Below are positions 17,751 to 27,609 of a DNA stretch of 64,000 nucleotides, one piece after another. The position numbers and the translations under genes were made by a program. The number at the start of each line of letters is the position of its first letter. Position 1 is the first letter of the stretch. This DNA is from Pelagicoccus sp. SDUM812003 (GTDB lineage Bacteria; Verrucomicrobiota; Verrucomicrobiia; Opitutales; Opitutaceae), in contig NZ_JARXHY010000017.1 in NCBI RefSeq assembly GCF_031127815.1, forward strand, positions 60,149 through 124,148. The letters are read 5' to 3'. A model generated the notes under the pieces. The model was not told the DNA's origin and searched no databases. It saw only the letters and a program-made list of their open reading frames with translations.

Positions 17751-18470
17751 CTAGCGTTCGATGGCGATGATGTTGATACCGAGGCAAGCGATGGTGAGCG
17801 TAATGTAGAACGAGAGGGCGCTGATATCGATCAGCCCCTTGGCCATGCTTTGAAAATGCTGCTCGAAACTCATGAGCCTAAGGAAGTCGTGCATGCCCAC
17901 GGGGATGGCGTCGCCTAGGAAACGAGCCAACCAATCAGAGCCCGCTAGCGTGGCGAACAAGCAGATCATAACGCTGATCACGAATGCGATGACTTGGTTC
18001 TTTGTCATCGCGGAGCAGACCGAGGTGATGGCGAGGAAAGCCGATGCGGTCAGGATCCCGCCGATGTATCCGGAAAAAATGACACCCCAATCGGGGTTGC
18101 CGAGGTAGCCGGTGGTGATGGCGAGCGAGAAGGTGAGGGCCAGTCCGATGCAGATGAAGCAAAGCGCTGCCAGATACTTCGCCAGAACTGCGGTGCGTGG
18201 CGAGATGGGCAAGGTGAAGAGCAATTCGATGCTGCCGGACCGCTTTTCCTCCGACCAGAGGCGCATGCCGGTGGCGGGGATGAAGACGATCAGGATCCAT
18301 GGCAGGGTGCTGAAGATGGAGTCCAGCGTGGCCTGGTTGTTTCGGTAGTAGCCGGTGTAGAGGGCGAGACCGATCACCATCAGATGGAAGACCGCCAGTA
18401 TGACGTAGCCCACGGGTGAACGGAAATAGCCGAGGAATTCCTTTTTGAAGATGGGGAGAATGTGATTCAT
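17751..18470 (-). CDS. ABC transporter permease (GldF-like, ABC-2 type)
   Basis: The 239-residue protein has six hydrophobic helices. It starts MNHILPIFKKEFLGYFRSP, the amphipathic ABC-2 leader, and contains IFIPATGMRLWSEEKRSGS followed by ELLFTLPISP, a hallmark of GldF/NosY-like permeases. It forms the membrane channel with the ATPase encoded 64 bp upstream, while GldG and DUF4340 add periplasmic parts. The transported substrate is unknown. Confidence 0.88.
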   Translation of the reverse strand: MNHILPIFKKEFLGYFRSPVGYVILAVFHLMVIGLALYTGYYRNNQATLDSIFSTLPWILIVFIPATGMRLWSEEKRSGSIELLFTLPISPRTAVLAKYLAALCFICIGLALTFSLAITTGYLGNPDWGVIFSGYIGGILTASAFLAITSVCSAMTKNQVIAFVISVMICLFATLAGSDWLARFLGDAIPVGMHDFLRLMSFEQHFQSMAKGLIDISALSFYITLTIACLGINIIAIER

Positions 18471-18533
18471 GCGAAAATCGGATAATGTATGCTGTAGTTG
18501 GCGTTTGGATTCGCGACAACGGCGGCTCTTGCC

Positions 18534-19262
18534 TTAGGCGAGCACGTTCTTGTTGGTGAGCTCGCGAAACACTTCGTCGATGGTCGCTCCCGGCTTGCGG
18601 GCCTTGAACTGCTCTGGCGTCTCGTCGACCAGCACTTTGCCCTGGTCGATGATGATGACCCGGTTGCAGATCGCTTCGACCTCTTCCAGAATGTGGGTGG
18701 AGAGCACGATGGCCTTGTCGGCCGCCATGGCCTTGATGAGCTTGCGCACCTCGTGCTTCTGGTTGGGATCGAGGCCGTCGGTCGGCTCGTCGAGGATGAG
18801 CACTTCCGGGTCGTGGATGATGGCCTGGGCCACGCCCACGCGCTGCCGGTAGCCTTTGGAAAGCGTTTCGATGGTGCGGAACTTCACCGAATCGAGGTGG
18901 CACTTCACGATCACGTCGGCCAGACGGTTCGCGATTTCCTCCTTGTCTCTGAAGCCGCGGGCCTCGGCGACGTAGGTGAGGAACTCCACCACGGTCATTT
19001 CCGGGTAGGCAGCGCTGCTTTCGGGCAGGTAGCCGATGCGTTTCTTGACCTCGATAGGGTTCTTCGCGACGTCGTATCCGCAGACTGAGGCGGTGCCCGA
19101 AGTCGGGGACAGGAAGCCGGTGATCATTTTCATGGTCGTCGACTTTCCGGCGCCATTGGGACCGAGGAATCCGAGGATGTCGCCTTTGTTGATGGTGAAG
19201 GAGACGCTGTCGACTGCTCGCAGCGCTCCATAGTCCTTAACGAGCTTATCTACTGTAACCAT
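18534..19262 (-). CDS. ABC transporter ATP-binding protein (GldA-like)
   Basis: From the ATG at 19262 (MVTVDKLVKDYGALRAVDSV) the protein has 242 residues. It carries Walker A GPNGAGKST, signature LSKGYRQRVGVAQA and Walker B LILDEPTDGLDP followed by the switch histidine in STHILEEV. The longer open frame to 19343 adds an unlikely leader. It is the first gene of the four-gene cassette ATPase-permease-GldG-DUF4340. Confidence 0.9.
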   Translation of the reverse strand: MVTVDKLVKDYGALRAVDSVSFTINKGDILGFLGPNGAGKSTTMKMITGFLSPTSGTASVCGYDVAKNPIEVKKRIGYLPESSAAYPEMTVVEFLTYVAEARGFRDKEEIANRLADVIVKCHLDSVKFRTIETLSKGYRQRVGVAQAIIHDPEVLILDEPTDGLDPNQKHEVRKLIKAMAADKAIVLSTHILEEVEAICNRVIIIDQGKVLVDETPEQFKARKPGATIDEVFRELTNKNVLA

Positions 19263-19539
19263 GGGATTTTCAGTGATTTTTTTCGGAAACGGAAAAGGGC
19301 ATGGGTTGATCGCGGCCAAGGGCTCGCGAATGAGCAAGGGCAAGGCGTTTAGAAGACCGCGTGAACAATTTCAAGTTTCCGATAAACATTCGAGGGGTGT
19401 TCGCGGCAGGTAGTTGTTTTTCAATGTCGGCTTGGGCACGTGTGGGGTCTAAGGGGGGGGCCGGGCTAGTCGGTATTCGAAACTCGGACACAGGCGAGGA
19501 GAAACGGATCGGCTCGCGATGGTTGGGAGGGACGGAAGG

Positions 19540-20559
19540 CTAATCCAGATCCAGCGTGTCCTGCGTCAGCTCGTCCTCGAGGTCGACGACCTCGGGATCG
19601 TCCTTCAAGTGGCGCGGGGGGCCGGCCATGTTCTGGCGCAGATAGACTTCCCGGTCGCTGACGATGCGCTGGCAGATCTTGTGCACGTGCATGCGCAGCC
19701 ACATGGAGGTGTTGCTGTCGCTGCTGTAGCGGGCCGGACCGTAGGCGTGGATGCGTCCGGTCTGCAGCAGCTGGTCGTTTTGCTCGAACTCCTTGTCGTT
19801 GCCCGGCTTGTACACGGCGTAGGCCTTGCCGCCGAACTTGCGGATCACCGAGAAGCTCGGCACGTCGCTGGGCCCGTCGGCGATGTAGATCATGTTTTGA
19901 AACGGGATGCGCCGATCCTCCGCGGGCATCTTGGCGTTCACGTCGATGGTTTCGTTCTTGTTGGAGCCTTTGTTGATCTCGAACAGAGCCCGCGTCTTGG
20001 TGGTGTTGTCGATCATGGTGCCGATCTGGCTGATGATGTCTTCCGATTCGATGGGGAAGTCCTCCTGGTCGAGGTAGCCGGGCTGAAGCGGATTTTCGAT
20101 GAACTCGCTGCCCCAGATGCCGTCGACGTAGGGGGCGATGGCGGAGCCGCGGATCATCTCCGCCAGTCCGGTGGAGACGATGTAGTGTTCGAGCTGGATG
20201 TCGTGGCGGGCGTATTCGGGTTTGGAGCGAGTGATGGCTCGCAGCTCCTCGAAGAATCCAGGCAGGCCTTCGTAGAACACGATCTCCTTGCCCAGCTTGC
20301 GCAGCAGCTTGTTGTTCAGGCCCGGCATGCGGCCCGCCTTGGCGTAGGTGAGGATGTGGTTGAGGTAGACGCTTTCGCCCGAGACGGTGTAGCCGCGTTC
20401 CTTGTAGCGAGCGGCCATGGTGTTGACCTCGTTCCAGAAATTGTATTCGTCGACCTCGAACCTTTCGAAAATCGGCTGCTGCATGTATCCGGGGATCAGG
20501 GTCTTATCAAAATCCCAGATGATCGCGATCTTGTTTTGGGTGGAGAATACTTGGGACAT
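19540..20559 (-). CDS. HAD-superfamily hydrolase
   Basis: From the ATG at 20559 (MSQVFSTQNKIAIIWDFDKT) the protein has 339 residues. The HAD nucleophile motif DFDKTL holds Asp16 and Asp18. Motif II is probably the HYIVSTGLAEMI segment, and motif IV is IYIADGPSDVPSFSVIRKFGG, typical of phosphoserine-phosphatase-like members. The protein is longer than simple HAD phosphatases and has an acidic tail. The phosphorylated substrate is unknown. Its start lies about 200 bp from that of prfA, on the opposite strand. Confidence 0.8.
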   Translation of the reverse strand: MSQVFSTQNKIAIIWDFDKTLIPGYMQQPIFERFEVDEYNFWNEVNTMAARYKERGYTVSGESVYLNHILTYAKAGRMPGLNNKLLRKLGKEIVFYEGLPGFFEELRAITRSKPEYARHDIQLEHYIVSTGLAEMIRGSAIAPYVDGIWGSEFIENPLQPGYLDQEDFPIESEDIISQIGTMIDNTTKTRALFEINKGSNKNETIDVNAKMPAEDRRIPFQNMIYIADGPSDVPSFSVIRKFGGKAYAVYKPGNDKEFEQNDQLLQTGRIHAYGPARYSSDSNTSMWLRMHVHKICQRIVSDREVYLRQNMAGPPRHLKDDPEVVDLEDELTQDTLDLD

Positions 20560-20755
20560 TTGGCGAAAGGGAGCTGATCGGTCGAAGGGGCCGATTCGGG
20601 TTGGCTGTTTGAAGGATAAAGCTCGGCAAAACGCAAACGGATAGCTGGCGCTGCGGCGGTTTTCTCGCGATAGCTTGCCAAGCAAGAGAGATATGCTATC
20701 GGATGGTCCCCTTTTTCAACCAATCGGCGTACAAGCCGCCCGTCATTTGCAGTTT

Positions 20756-21850
20756 ATGGCCATCAAGCTTCCAGAAATTTCTCCCTTCAAGGCGCGGGTC
20801 GAAGAGATCGACCGGATGATGAACGCCCCGGATTTCTACAGCGACGCTCGACGCTCCGCGACGCTCGCTCGCGAGCACATGAAGCTGCGTCAGCTCCTCG
20901 ACAACTATGCCGCCCTCGAGAAGGCGAAGAAGCAGTTGGCCGAAAACGAGGAGATGCTGGAGGATCCAAACGGCGATGACGAGCTGCGCGAGCTGGCGGA
21001 GCTGGAGATTCCCGAGCTGGGCGACAAGATCGAAGCGTTGGAAAAGAAGATCCTCGCCGCCATGATTCCTCCCGACGAAACGGACTCGCGCAATACCATT
21101 ATGGAAATCCGAGCCGGCGCGGGCGGCGACGAGGCGTCCCTCTTCGCCGCGGATCTCTACCGCATGTATTCTCGCCTGGCGGAGCGGCGCGGCTGGCGGG
21201 TGGAGCAGATGAGCGCCAGCGAAAGCGGCATCGACGGCTTCAAGGAAGTGGTTTTTTCCATCAGCGGCGAGGACGTCTACAAGGCCCTCAAGCTGGAGAG
21301 CGGGGTGCATCGCGTGCAGCGGGTGCCGGAAACGGAGTCTCAGGGCCGCATCCATACCTCGACTGTCACTGTCGCGGTGCTGCCGGAAGCGGAGGAAGTG
21401 GATGTGCAGATCAACCCGAACGATCTGGAAATCACCGCCACGCGGGCCAGCGGGGCGGGCGGACAGCACGTCAACACTACCGACTCCGCCATCAACATCG
21501 TGCACAAGCCTACCGGCATCACGGTCTATTGCGCCGATGAACGCTCTCAGATCAAGAACCGGGCCAAGGCCATGAAGGTCCTCTACGCCCGCATCCTCCA
21601 GGTGAAGCAGGACGAAGAGCGGGCCAAGTACGCCGAAAACCGCAAGAAGCAGGTCGGCACCGGCGATCGCAGCGAACGCATCCGCACCTATAATTTCCCG
21701 CAAAGCCGCCTCACGGACCATCGAATCGGCCTGACCATCCACAGCTTGACCGCGGTGATGGAAGGCGAGCTCGATGAGGTGCTCGAAGCGCTGCAAGCCG
21801 AGGATCAGCGCCTCAAGATCGAGGCCTTGATGACCAGCACCAAGTCCTAG
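20756..21850 (+). CDS. prfA: Peptide chain release factor 1
   Basis: RF1 reads UAA and UAG and releases the finished protein. From the ATG at 20756 ([19 protein letters not shown]) the length is 364 residues, matching RF1. The stop-codon tripeptide PxT appears as PET at 191-193, and the GGQ that triggers peptidyl-tRNA hydrolysis is at 235-237 within GAGGQHVN. The open frame continues 81 bp upstream, but that leader is not conserved in the family. prmC, whose product methylates this GGQ glutamine, follows 26 bp downstream. Confidence 0.95.
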   Translation: MAIKLPEISPFKARVEEIDRMMNAPDFYSDARRSATLAREHMKLRQLLDNYAALEKAKKQLAENEEMLEDPNGDDELRELAELEIPELGDKIEALEKKILAAMIPPDETDSRNTIMEIRAGAGGDEASLFAADLYRMYSRLAERRGWRVEQMSASESGIDGFKEVVFSISGEDVYKALKLESGVHRVQRVPETESQGRIHTSTVTVAVLPEAEEVDVQINPNDLEITATRASGAGGQHVNTTDSAINIVHKPTGITVYCADERSQIKNRAKAMKVLYARILQVKQDEERAKYAENRKKQVGTGDRSERIRTYNFPQSRLTDHRIGLTIHSLTAVMEGELDEVLEALQAEDQRLKIEALMTSTKS

Positions 21851-21876
21851 AGACGCCCGCCAATCGGAAAAACGGT

Positions 21877-22740
21877 ATGGCCGAGATGCTCACAGTGCTG
21901 GAAGTGATCCAGCGAAGCAGCGCCTTTCTGGAGGGCAAAGGGGTGGAAAGCCCGCGCCTCAACGCCGAATGGCTCATCGCCTCGGCTCTGGGAATGGATC
22001 GCATGAAGCTCTACATGCAGTTCGACCGACCGCTGCGCGAGCGGGAGCTGGCCGATATGCGCTCGCTGGTGGCCAGGCGAGCCAAGCGCGAGCCTTTGCA
22101 GTACATCCTAGGCTCCACGCCGTTCCACGAGCTTGACCTCAAGGTGGACGCTCGGGCTCTCATCCCGCGTCCCGAAACGGAGCAGCTGGTGGAAAAGATC
22201 GTCGATTTCGTGGGCGGAAGCGACCATCCGCTGCGTATCCTCGATCTGGGCACAGGTACCGGAGCGATCGCCCTGGCGTTGGCCTACTCCCTGCCGCACG
22301 CTGAGATTCTGGCGGTCGACGAGAGCGCCGAAGCCTTGCAGCTGGCTGAGGAGAACGCCTTGCGAAACGGTTTGCAGAATCGAGTCCGCTTTTTGCAGAG
22401 CGATTGGTTCGAAGCGATCCCGATCGAGCTGCGCTTCGAGCTGATCGTTTCCAATCCCCCCTACCTGACGCTAGAGGAGCTGCATAGCGCCCAGCCCGAG
22501 GTGAAGGACCACGAACCGCGCGCCGCCCTGGTGGCGGACGACGCTGGTCTGGCCGACCTGCGCCTCATCGTGCAGGGAGCCGGGGAACGCCTCGCCGGCC
22601 CCGGAAGCAGCTTGTGGATGGAGACCGGCATCGCCCATCGGGAAGCGCTTAGCGAACTGTGCTTGGCCAGCGGCTTTTTGGCGGTCGAAGGGCTGGATGA
22701 CTGGAGCGGACGCCCTCGTTTCATCAAAGCGATTAAGTAG
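21877..22740 (+). CDS. prmC: Release factor glutamine N5-methyltransferase
   Basis: PrmC uses S-adenosylmethionine to methylate the glutamine of the GGQ motif in RF1 and RF2. The 287 residues include an N-terminal helical bundle, the RPET segment near 98-101, the SAM-binding DLGTGTGA at 123-130 and the catalytic NPPY at 193-196. It forms an operon with prfA, the classical arrangement. Confidence 0.95.
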   Translation: MAEMLTVLEVIQRSSAFLEGKGVESPRLNAEWLIASALGMDRMKLYMQFDRPLRERELADMRSLVARRAKREPLQYILGSTPFHELDLKVDARALIPRPETEQLVEKIVDFVGGSDHPLRILDLGTGTGAIALALAYSLPHAEILAVDESAEALQLAEENALRNGLQNRVRFLQSDWFEAIPIELRFELIVSNPPYLTLEELHSAQPEVKDHEPRAALVADDAGLADLRLIVQGAGERLAGPGSSLWMETGIAHREALSELCLASGFLAVEGLDDWSGRPRFIKAIK

Positions 22741-23040
22741 TTGCTGGTAGGCGCGGCGCGTGCTTGCTGATGTTGCCGACTCCTGCTTGCAAAGCCTACG
22801 CGCGTGAGTACCTATGCGTAGTCCGTATTGGGATAAATATGTAGACATCGCGAGGCTGGTGGGTATGAATCGGACTACCTTAACACTTGCTTAAGGCGTG
22901 CCTGTCGAAGCCTTCCTCTGCGTGCGAACGTCGTGTTCCCAGGGGCGAGATTTGGTCGGGTCGTCCAACCAATTTCCGTGTCCACACTCTTGAATAGCCA
23001 GAATAGTAAACGCAGCCGTTCCGCTGCCGCCCGCGACCTC

Positions 23041-23703
23041 ATGTCCCGGTCGTTCCCTATTGTCGAGGGAAACGAGCCGCGCTCGTGGGAGGAACTGGAG
23101 GAGCGCATCCAATCGATCTGCGGAGCGGAAAGCGCCGCGATCTGTCTGCTCCCGGACTTCGTTCGGTCGGAGTCGGTGTCTTCCCTCGGGAAGACTGCGA
23201 TCACGCAAATGGAGCGCGATTCCTTGCTGATCGAGGTCTCGGTCGGCTATCGGGTTCGGCTGGCCATTCATTTGACGCGTGGCGCGGAGGCTGCGGCCTG
23301 GCCTCCGGTCGGCCAATATGACGCCATCGCGAGCTGGGCTCGCCGCATTCACGCCAGCGTGGTGAGCGACCGGCTGGTTTCCCTGATGTCGCTGAAAGCC
23401 TCCAGTCAAGTCGCCTGGCTCTACCTCAACGACGCGGGGGAAATCGAGTCCGCCTCCTCCAGCGCCAAACGCTTCTGCCAGCGCTTCTGCTCGGCAAGCT
23501 GTCATGAGAACACCTACCTGCCGGCATCCTTGAGCCGATACATCGACGAGTTGCTGAGAATGCAGCTGCTGGAGAATCCGTCGCTTCTGGACAACGAAGG
23601 CATCACCTTTTCCTGTTCGGTGAACGCTGAGATCGTGCACTGCCTGCTGCGCCGCGTGGCAGGCGACAGTTTTCTGCTCTCGCTTTCAGTCGACGAGGAC
23701 TGA
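23041..23703 (+). CDS. Protein of unknown function, possible GAF/PAS-like sensor fragment
   Basis: From the ATG at 23041 the product has 220 residues; a GTG at 22933 would extend it to 256. No signal peptide or membrane helix is visible. The first half (EELEERIQSICGAESAAICLLP) has the look of a GAF-type domain, and WLYLNDAGEIESASSSAKRF resembles the start of a PAS-like domain. There is no output domain such as HTH or kinase. Several cysteines cluster in RFCQRFCSASCHE. It stands alone between prmC and a sialate esterase, and I do not recognise a family. Confidence 0.6.
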   Translation: MSRSFPIVEGNEPRSWEELEERIQSICGAESAAICLLPDFVRSESVSSLGKTAITQMERDSLLIEVSVGYRVRLAIHLTRGAEAAAWPPVGQYDAIASWARRIHASVVSDRLVSLMSLKASSQVAWLYLNDAGEIESASSSAKRFCQRFCSASCHENTYLPASLSRYIDELLRMQLLENPSLLDNEGITFSCSVNAEIVHCLLRRVAGDSFLLSLSVDED

Positions 23704-23924
23704 CGTTTTCGATCAGCAATCCGACGGATTCCAGGGAGGGCGGGTCGACGCGCGTGTGGCCGGCGGGTGAATCGCGCCGCGGGCACCGTGATTCAGTCCT
23801 GCCACCTAAACCGTTCTCCCCAAGTTCAGGTCTAGATTTATCGATAAAACTGGGCTTGAGGTTTCGCGTTGCGGGTATTGGATGAGAGCATTCGCCGTGT
23901 TTGGCGACCTTACCCTCGATTTCT

Positions 23925-25871
23925 ATGAAACCCTGCGTTGCCCTGCTTATCTGCATCCTCACCGCCCTTGCGGCGAACGCTCAGGCCGAGCTGAAACTCG
24001 CCAGTCCTTTCGGGGATCACATGGTTCTTCAGCGCGGTCGCTCGATTCCCGTCTGGGGCTGGGCCCTTCCGGAGCAGAGGGTAGAGGTGGCGTTTGCGGC
24101 GATTCGAGCCGAGACCCGAGCCGATCGCCAGGGGAGCTGGAGCATTGATTTGCCAGCTCTCGAGGCCTCTTCCGAACCAAGGCACCTCACGGTCTCGATC
24201 CCGGCTACGGGAGAGTCGATACGGATTTCCGACGTCTTGGTGGGCGAGGTTTGGCTTTGCGGCGGGCAGTCCAACATGGAGCGTCAGCTAGGTCCGCGCG
24301 AGGGGCAGAAGGAGATCGTGGGGTGGCGCTCCGAAGCGGCGAGCGCCGATCTGCCTTTGATCCGAGAGCTCTATGTCGAGCAGAGTCTCTCCCTGGCGCC
24401 GAGGAAGCAAGTCGAAGCGCGCTGGCGCGTCTGCGCACCGGAAACGGTCAAGGATTTCACTGCGGTCGGTTTCTTTTTCGCCCGCTCCTTGAGCGAAAGC
24501 GCCTTGGCCGGCGTCCCGATCGGCATCATCCACAGCTCCTGGGGAGGCACTCCTGCTGAAGCTTGGACCAGTCGCGAAGGATTGCAGGGATTTGCGTCGA
24601 TGCGCAGCGATTTGGACTTGATCGACTTGCGAGCCAGAGATCCCGAAGCAGCCGCTCGGCGCTACGAGGCGCAGCTCGAGGCTTGGTTCGAAACCATCGA
24701 TCCCTCCGCTCCCGGCGCGAAGCGGGCGAGCTTGGATTTGGAAGACGATACTTGGGAGGCGATAAGGCTGCCTGTGATGTGGGAGAACGCTGGCCATGAG
24801 GGGTACGATGGGGTCGCATGGATGCGCAAGCGGTTCCATGTGCCGCCCAGTTGGCTTGGCCAGCCTTTGACGCTGCGACTGGGGGCGATCGACGATTTGG
24901 ATACGACTTTCCTAAATGGGAAAAAGCTCGGCACCACCAGCGGATGGACGACCGAACGCGTTTACGAAATCCCCTCCGAGCTGGTCCGGGCAGGGGAGAA
25001 TGTAGTCGCCATTCGGATACTGGATACCGGAGGAGGTGGAGGCGTCTGGAACGAGTCGCTGCCTTTGGAGATCGGTCCCTCGAGCGGCGAGTATGATGCC
25101 GTGTCGCTGGCAGGAGAGTGGAGAGTCCGCTTTGGTCCGCCGCTCGATTGGAGCGTCCCGCCGCCGATGGATGTGGCGGAAAGCCCTTCGGCGCCGACCG
25201 CGCTTTTCAACGCCATGATCGCTCCGCTGGTTCCGTACGCCATGCGCGGCTGCGTTTTCTATCAGGGCGAAGCCAACGCAGGCCGGGCCGAGCAGTACGC
25301 GCGATTGCTGCCAGCTTTGATCGAGGATTGGCGGAGTCGCTGGGGCCAGGGATCGTTTCCGTTTCTGTACGTTCAGATCGCGCCCTTCAGCGGCATGCCG
25401 CCGGAGATCAGGGAGGCCCAACTGCAGGCTTTGAAGGGCACGAGCAATACCGCCATGGCGGTCACTATCGACGTCGGAGACGCGCGCGATATCCACCCGG
25501 CCCTCAAAAAGCCGGTGGGCGAGAGATTGGCCCTCGCGGCCCGAGCCTTGGCCTATGGGGAAGGCGTCGAATACTCTGGACCGCTTTTCGAGCAGTGCCG
25601 CCTTCAAGGGACGAGCGTCGCGGTGGAGTTCAGCCGTCTTGGCGGCGGTCTTGTCGCTCCCGACGGAGAGCTGATAGGATTTGAGATTGCGGACGGGGCG
25701 GGAGCGTTTCGCCCGGCGGTCGCCAGAATCGTGGGCGATCAGGTACTGGTTTCCCATCCGGCTATCGCAGCGCCGAAATCGGTCCGCTACGCCTGGGCGA
25801 ACGTGGCCCGAGGAAACCTCTACAACAAAGCCGGACTACCTGCTTCGCCTTTTCGCTGCGCGGTGGAATAG
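23925..25871 (+). CDS. Sialate O-acetylesterase, secreted
   Basis: From the ATG at 23925 the product is 648 residues with a signal peptide (MKPCVALLICILTALAANAQ). The SGNH-type esterase domain has GGQSNM at 113-118 with nucleophile Ser116, the GIIHSSWGGTPAEAW block and the C-terminal histidine block DIHPALKKPVGERLALAARA. A jelly-roll insert (GVAWMRKRFHVPP to DDLDTTFLNGKKLG) is usual in long members. The enzyme removes O-acetyl groups from sialic acids or plant/algal sugars, which fits polysaccharide degradation in a marine habitat. The longer frame to a TTG at 23901 is unlikely. Confidence 0.9.
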   Translation: MKPCVALLICILTALAANAQAELKLASPFGDHMVLQRGRSIPVWGWALPEQRVEVAFAAIRAETRADRQGSWSIDLPALEASSEPRHLTVSIPATGESIRISDVLVGEVWLCGGQSNMERQLGPREGQKEIVGWRSEAASADLPLIRELYVEQSLSLAPRKQVEARWRVCAPETVKDFTAVGFFFARSLSESALAGVPIGIIHSSWGGTPAEAWTSREGLQGFASMRSDLDLIDLRARDPEAAARRYEAQLEAWFETIDPSAPGAKRASLDLEDDTWEAIRLPVMWENAGHEGYDGVAWMRKRFHVPPSWLGQPLTLRLGAIDDLDTTFLNGKKLGTTSGWTTERVYEIPSELVRAGENVVAIRILDTGGGGGVWNESLPLEIGPSSGEYDAVSLAGEWRVRFGPPLDWSVPPPMDVAESPSAPTALFNAMIAPLVPYAMRGCVFYQGEANAGRAEQYARLLPALIEDWRSRWGQGSFPFLYVQIAPFSGMPPEIREAQLQALKGTSNTAMAVTIDVGDARDIHPALKKPVGERLALAARALAYGEGVEYSGPLFEQCRLQGTSVAVEFSRLGGGLVAPDGELIGFEIADGAGAFRPAVARIVGDQVLVSHPAIAAPKSVRYAWANVARGNLYNKAGLPASPFRCAVE

Positions 25872-25901
25872 GTTCTCAAGGCGAGACCGATCCCGAAAAC
25901 G

Positions 25902-25931
25902 AAAAAGACCGCGCGAGGGCGGTCTTTTTTT
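25902..25931. terminator. Bidirectional terminator
   Basis: AAAAAGACCGC and GCGGTCTTTTTTT form a hairpin between the sialate esterase (forward) and the tRNA-Leu gene (reverse). It can stop transcription from both sides. Confidence 0.85.
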
Positions 25932-25935
25932 CAAA

Positions 25936-26021
25936 TGGTGCCCAGGACAGGAGTCGAACCTGCACATCTCTCGATACTAGAGCCTAAATCTAGCGCGTCT
26001 GCCAATTCCGCCACCTGGGCA
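25936..26021 (-). tRNA. tRNA-Leu (anticodon UAG)
   Basis: On the reverse strand the 86-nt sequence starts GCCCAGG after a T and ends with encoded CCA. The acceptor ends TGCCCAGG/CCTGGGCA pair. The T arm reads GGTTCGACTCC. The anticodon stem CTAGA/TCTAG encloses the loop TTTAGGC, giving anticodon TAG for leucine CUA codons. A long variable arm is present, as expected for tRNA-Leu. It is transcribed away from the TolC-family gene and toward the bidirectional terminator. Confidence 0.93.
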
Positions 26022-26249
26022 GTGTGGAAGGGGGTGAAAAAGACGCGCATCCAGCGGGAAATCAACTCTAATTTTTCCCGCCTATCGGCTTTGTCCGAAG
26101 TAGGTGGTTCTCCCGATATTAGTGTTGATCCAGATATTCAGTTCTCACAGAACCGACAGTCCCAGCCGCTGTCTTGGGTGGTCCCGGCGATTTTTCCCTC
26201 GCTAAGACGGCGCGTCGCGACCCTTTGTTTGATTCCGTTGCTTTGCCAC

Positions 26250-27572
26250 ATGCGTTTTTTTCGCCTTTTCATCATCAGCTCCCTCCTTTTCGCGTCTTCG
26301 GTGTCGGCCCAGTTCCAGTCTCTGGCTCCGGAGGCCTTGATGCCGGGCTTGCGGGAAGTGATCGATGTCGCTCTCAAAGAGTCGGAGGACATGCAGCTTC
26401 GGGAGTTGAGCGAAGGCATCGTCAAGGGGCGGCGCATCGCCTCCAGCTCTGCAGTGCTGCCGAGCTTCACCACGAATTTTTCGCTGCGGCAGGAGGAGGA
26501 TCAGGGCGTGCGCAAGGAGCTGGGCTTTCAGGAGCGGGCGGTTTATAACATTCGCTTTCGCCAGCCGCTCTATCACTGGGGGGCGAAGCAGGCGGAGAAG
26601 CAGATTGGAAAAACCACCTACCAGGCGGAGCTGCTCAGCACGGAGTACGCGAAGCAGCAGCTGGTGCGGGAAATCAGGCGGGGCTACATGAACCTGGTGG
26701 TGCAGCGACAGGAGCTGGAGATGCGTCGCCAGGCCTTGGAGCTGACGAAGCAGGAACTGACGTTTCTGCGCGAGCAGAAGGAGGCGGGAACCGCCAGCTC
26801 GGCTCAGGTCGGTTCGAAGGAGCTGGATCTGGAGCGGGCAGAACTGGTTTATCTGAGGGAGTCCTACCAATGGGACGACCAGATTTCGCGCTTCGCCACT
26901 TTGGTGGGAATGGAGCCGGAGCGCATCGAATCGCTGCTTATCGAAGAGATCCCGGAAATCGAAGCGGTAGAAACGGAGATGGTGCAAGCCTTGACTTCTC
27001 AGTTCGATGCCGCGGTGGCGGCCGATGAGACGGTTCGCAGAAGCGCCTTGGACATCGAGGTGGCGGAGAAGCGGCTCAAGATCGAAAGGACCTCGCTCAA
27101 ACCGAAGATCGATGTGGAGCTAGGCATGTCGTCCAACGCGCTCGACTCCGATGGTACCCGCCGCGAGCAGGAGTACGTTTTTTTCGGCCTATCGGTAGGT
27201 TGGAATATCTTCGATGGCTTTCGCACCAAGGGGGATAAGATGGCTCGTTCCTACGAGCTCTCGCGGGCGGAGTATCAGCTCAATAGCCGGGTGCGCTCGC
27301 TGCTGCTCGGCTACGAAAAGCAGTTGCGCGAGGTGGAGCTCGCTCGACGGGCCCTCGAGATCGAAGAGCGCGTCCTGACCATGAACGAAGGGTTCCTGAA
27401 GCGACTGGTGGAGGAGATCGAGCGAAAGAACGCCTCCCAATCCGAATACGACGAATTCGAACAGAAGTACCTTGCGGCTAAGATCCGGGCCCAGCGGGCG
27501 CGCGCCACTTATCTGGATACGCTCGGCTACTTGCTTATGCAGCTCAAGGTCGACTCGATTTCCGAACGATGA
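26250..27572 (+). CDS. TolC-family outer-membrane efflux protein
   Basis: The start is the ATG at 26250 (MRFFRLFIISSLLFASSVSA, a clear signal peptide). The longer open frame would run through the tRNA-Leu and is not real. The 440-residue mature protein has the two-repeat, long-helix pattern of TolC/OEP proteins, for example KQQLVREIRRGYMNLVVQRQ and LKIERTSLKPKIDVELGM. It would form the outer-membrane duct of an export system. The periplasmic adaptor gene follows 37 bp later, but no inner-membrane pump gene is adjacent. Confidence 0.88.
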   Translation: MRFFRLFIISSLLFASSVSAQFQSLAPEALMPGLREVIDVALKESEDMQLRELSEGIVKGRRIASSSAVLPSFTTNFSLRQEEDQGVRKELGFQERAVYNIRFRQPLYHWGAKQAEKQIGKTTYQAELLSTEYAKQQLVREIRRGYMNLVVQRQELEMRRQALELTKQELTFLREQKEAGTASSAQVGSKELDLERAELVYLRESYQWDDQISRFATLVGMEPERIESLLIEEIPEIEAVETEMVQALTSQFDAAVAADETVRRSALDIEVAEKRLKIERTSLKPKIDVELGMSSNALDSDGTRREQEYVFFGLSVGWNIFDGFRTKGDKMARSYELSRAEYQLNSRVRSLLLGYEKQLREVELARRALEIEERVLTMNEGFLKRLVEEIERKNASQSEYDEFEQKYLAAKIRAQRARATYLDTLGYLLMQLKVDSISER

Positions 27573-27609
27573 AAGGGACTCCCGATAGCCCTGAAGACGA
27601 CACTTTAAG

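Noticed and set aside
17935..18903. 322-codon reverse-strand open frame over the ABC genes
   Set aside because: It is an out-of-frame, histidine/arginine-rich shadow of the permease and ATPase genes.
25935..26249. N-terminal extension of the TolC-family gene
   Set aside because: It would run through tRNA-Leu on the other strand. The signal peptide begins at the ATG at 26250.
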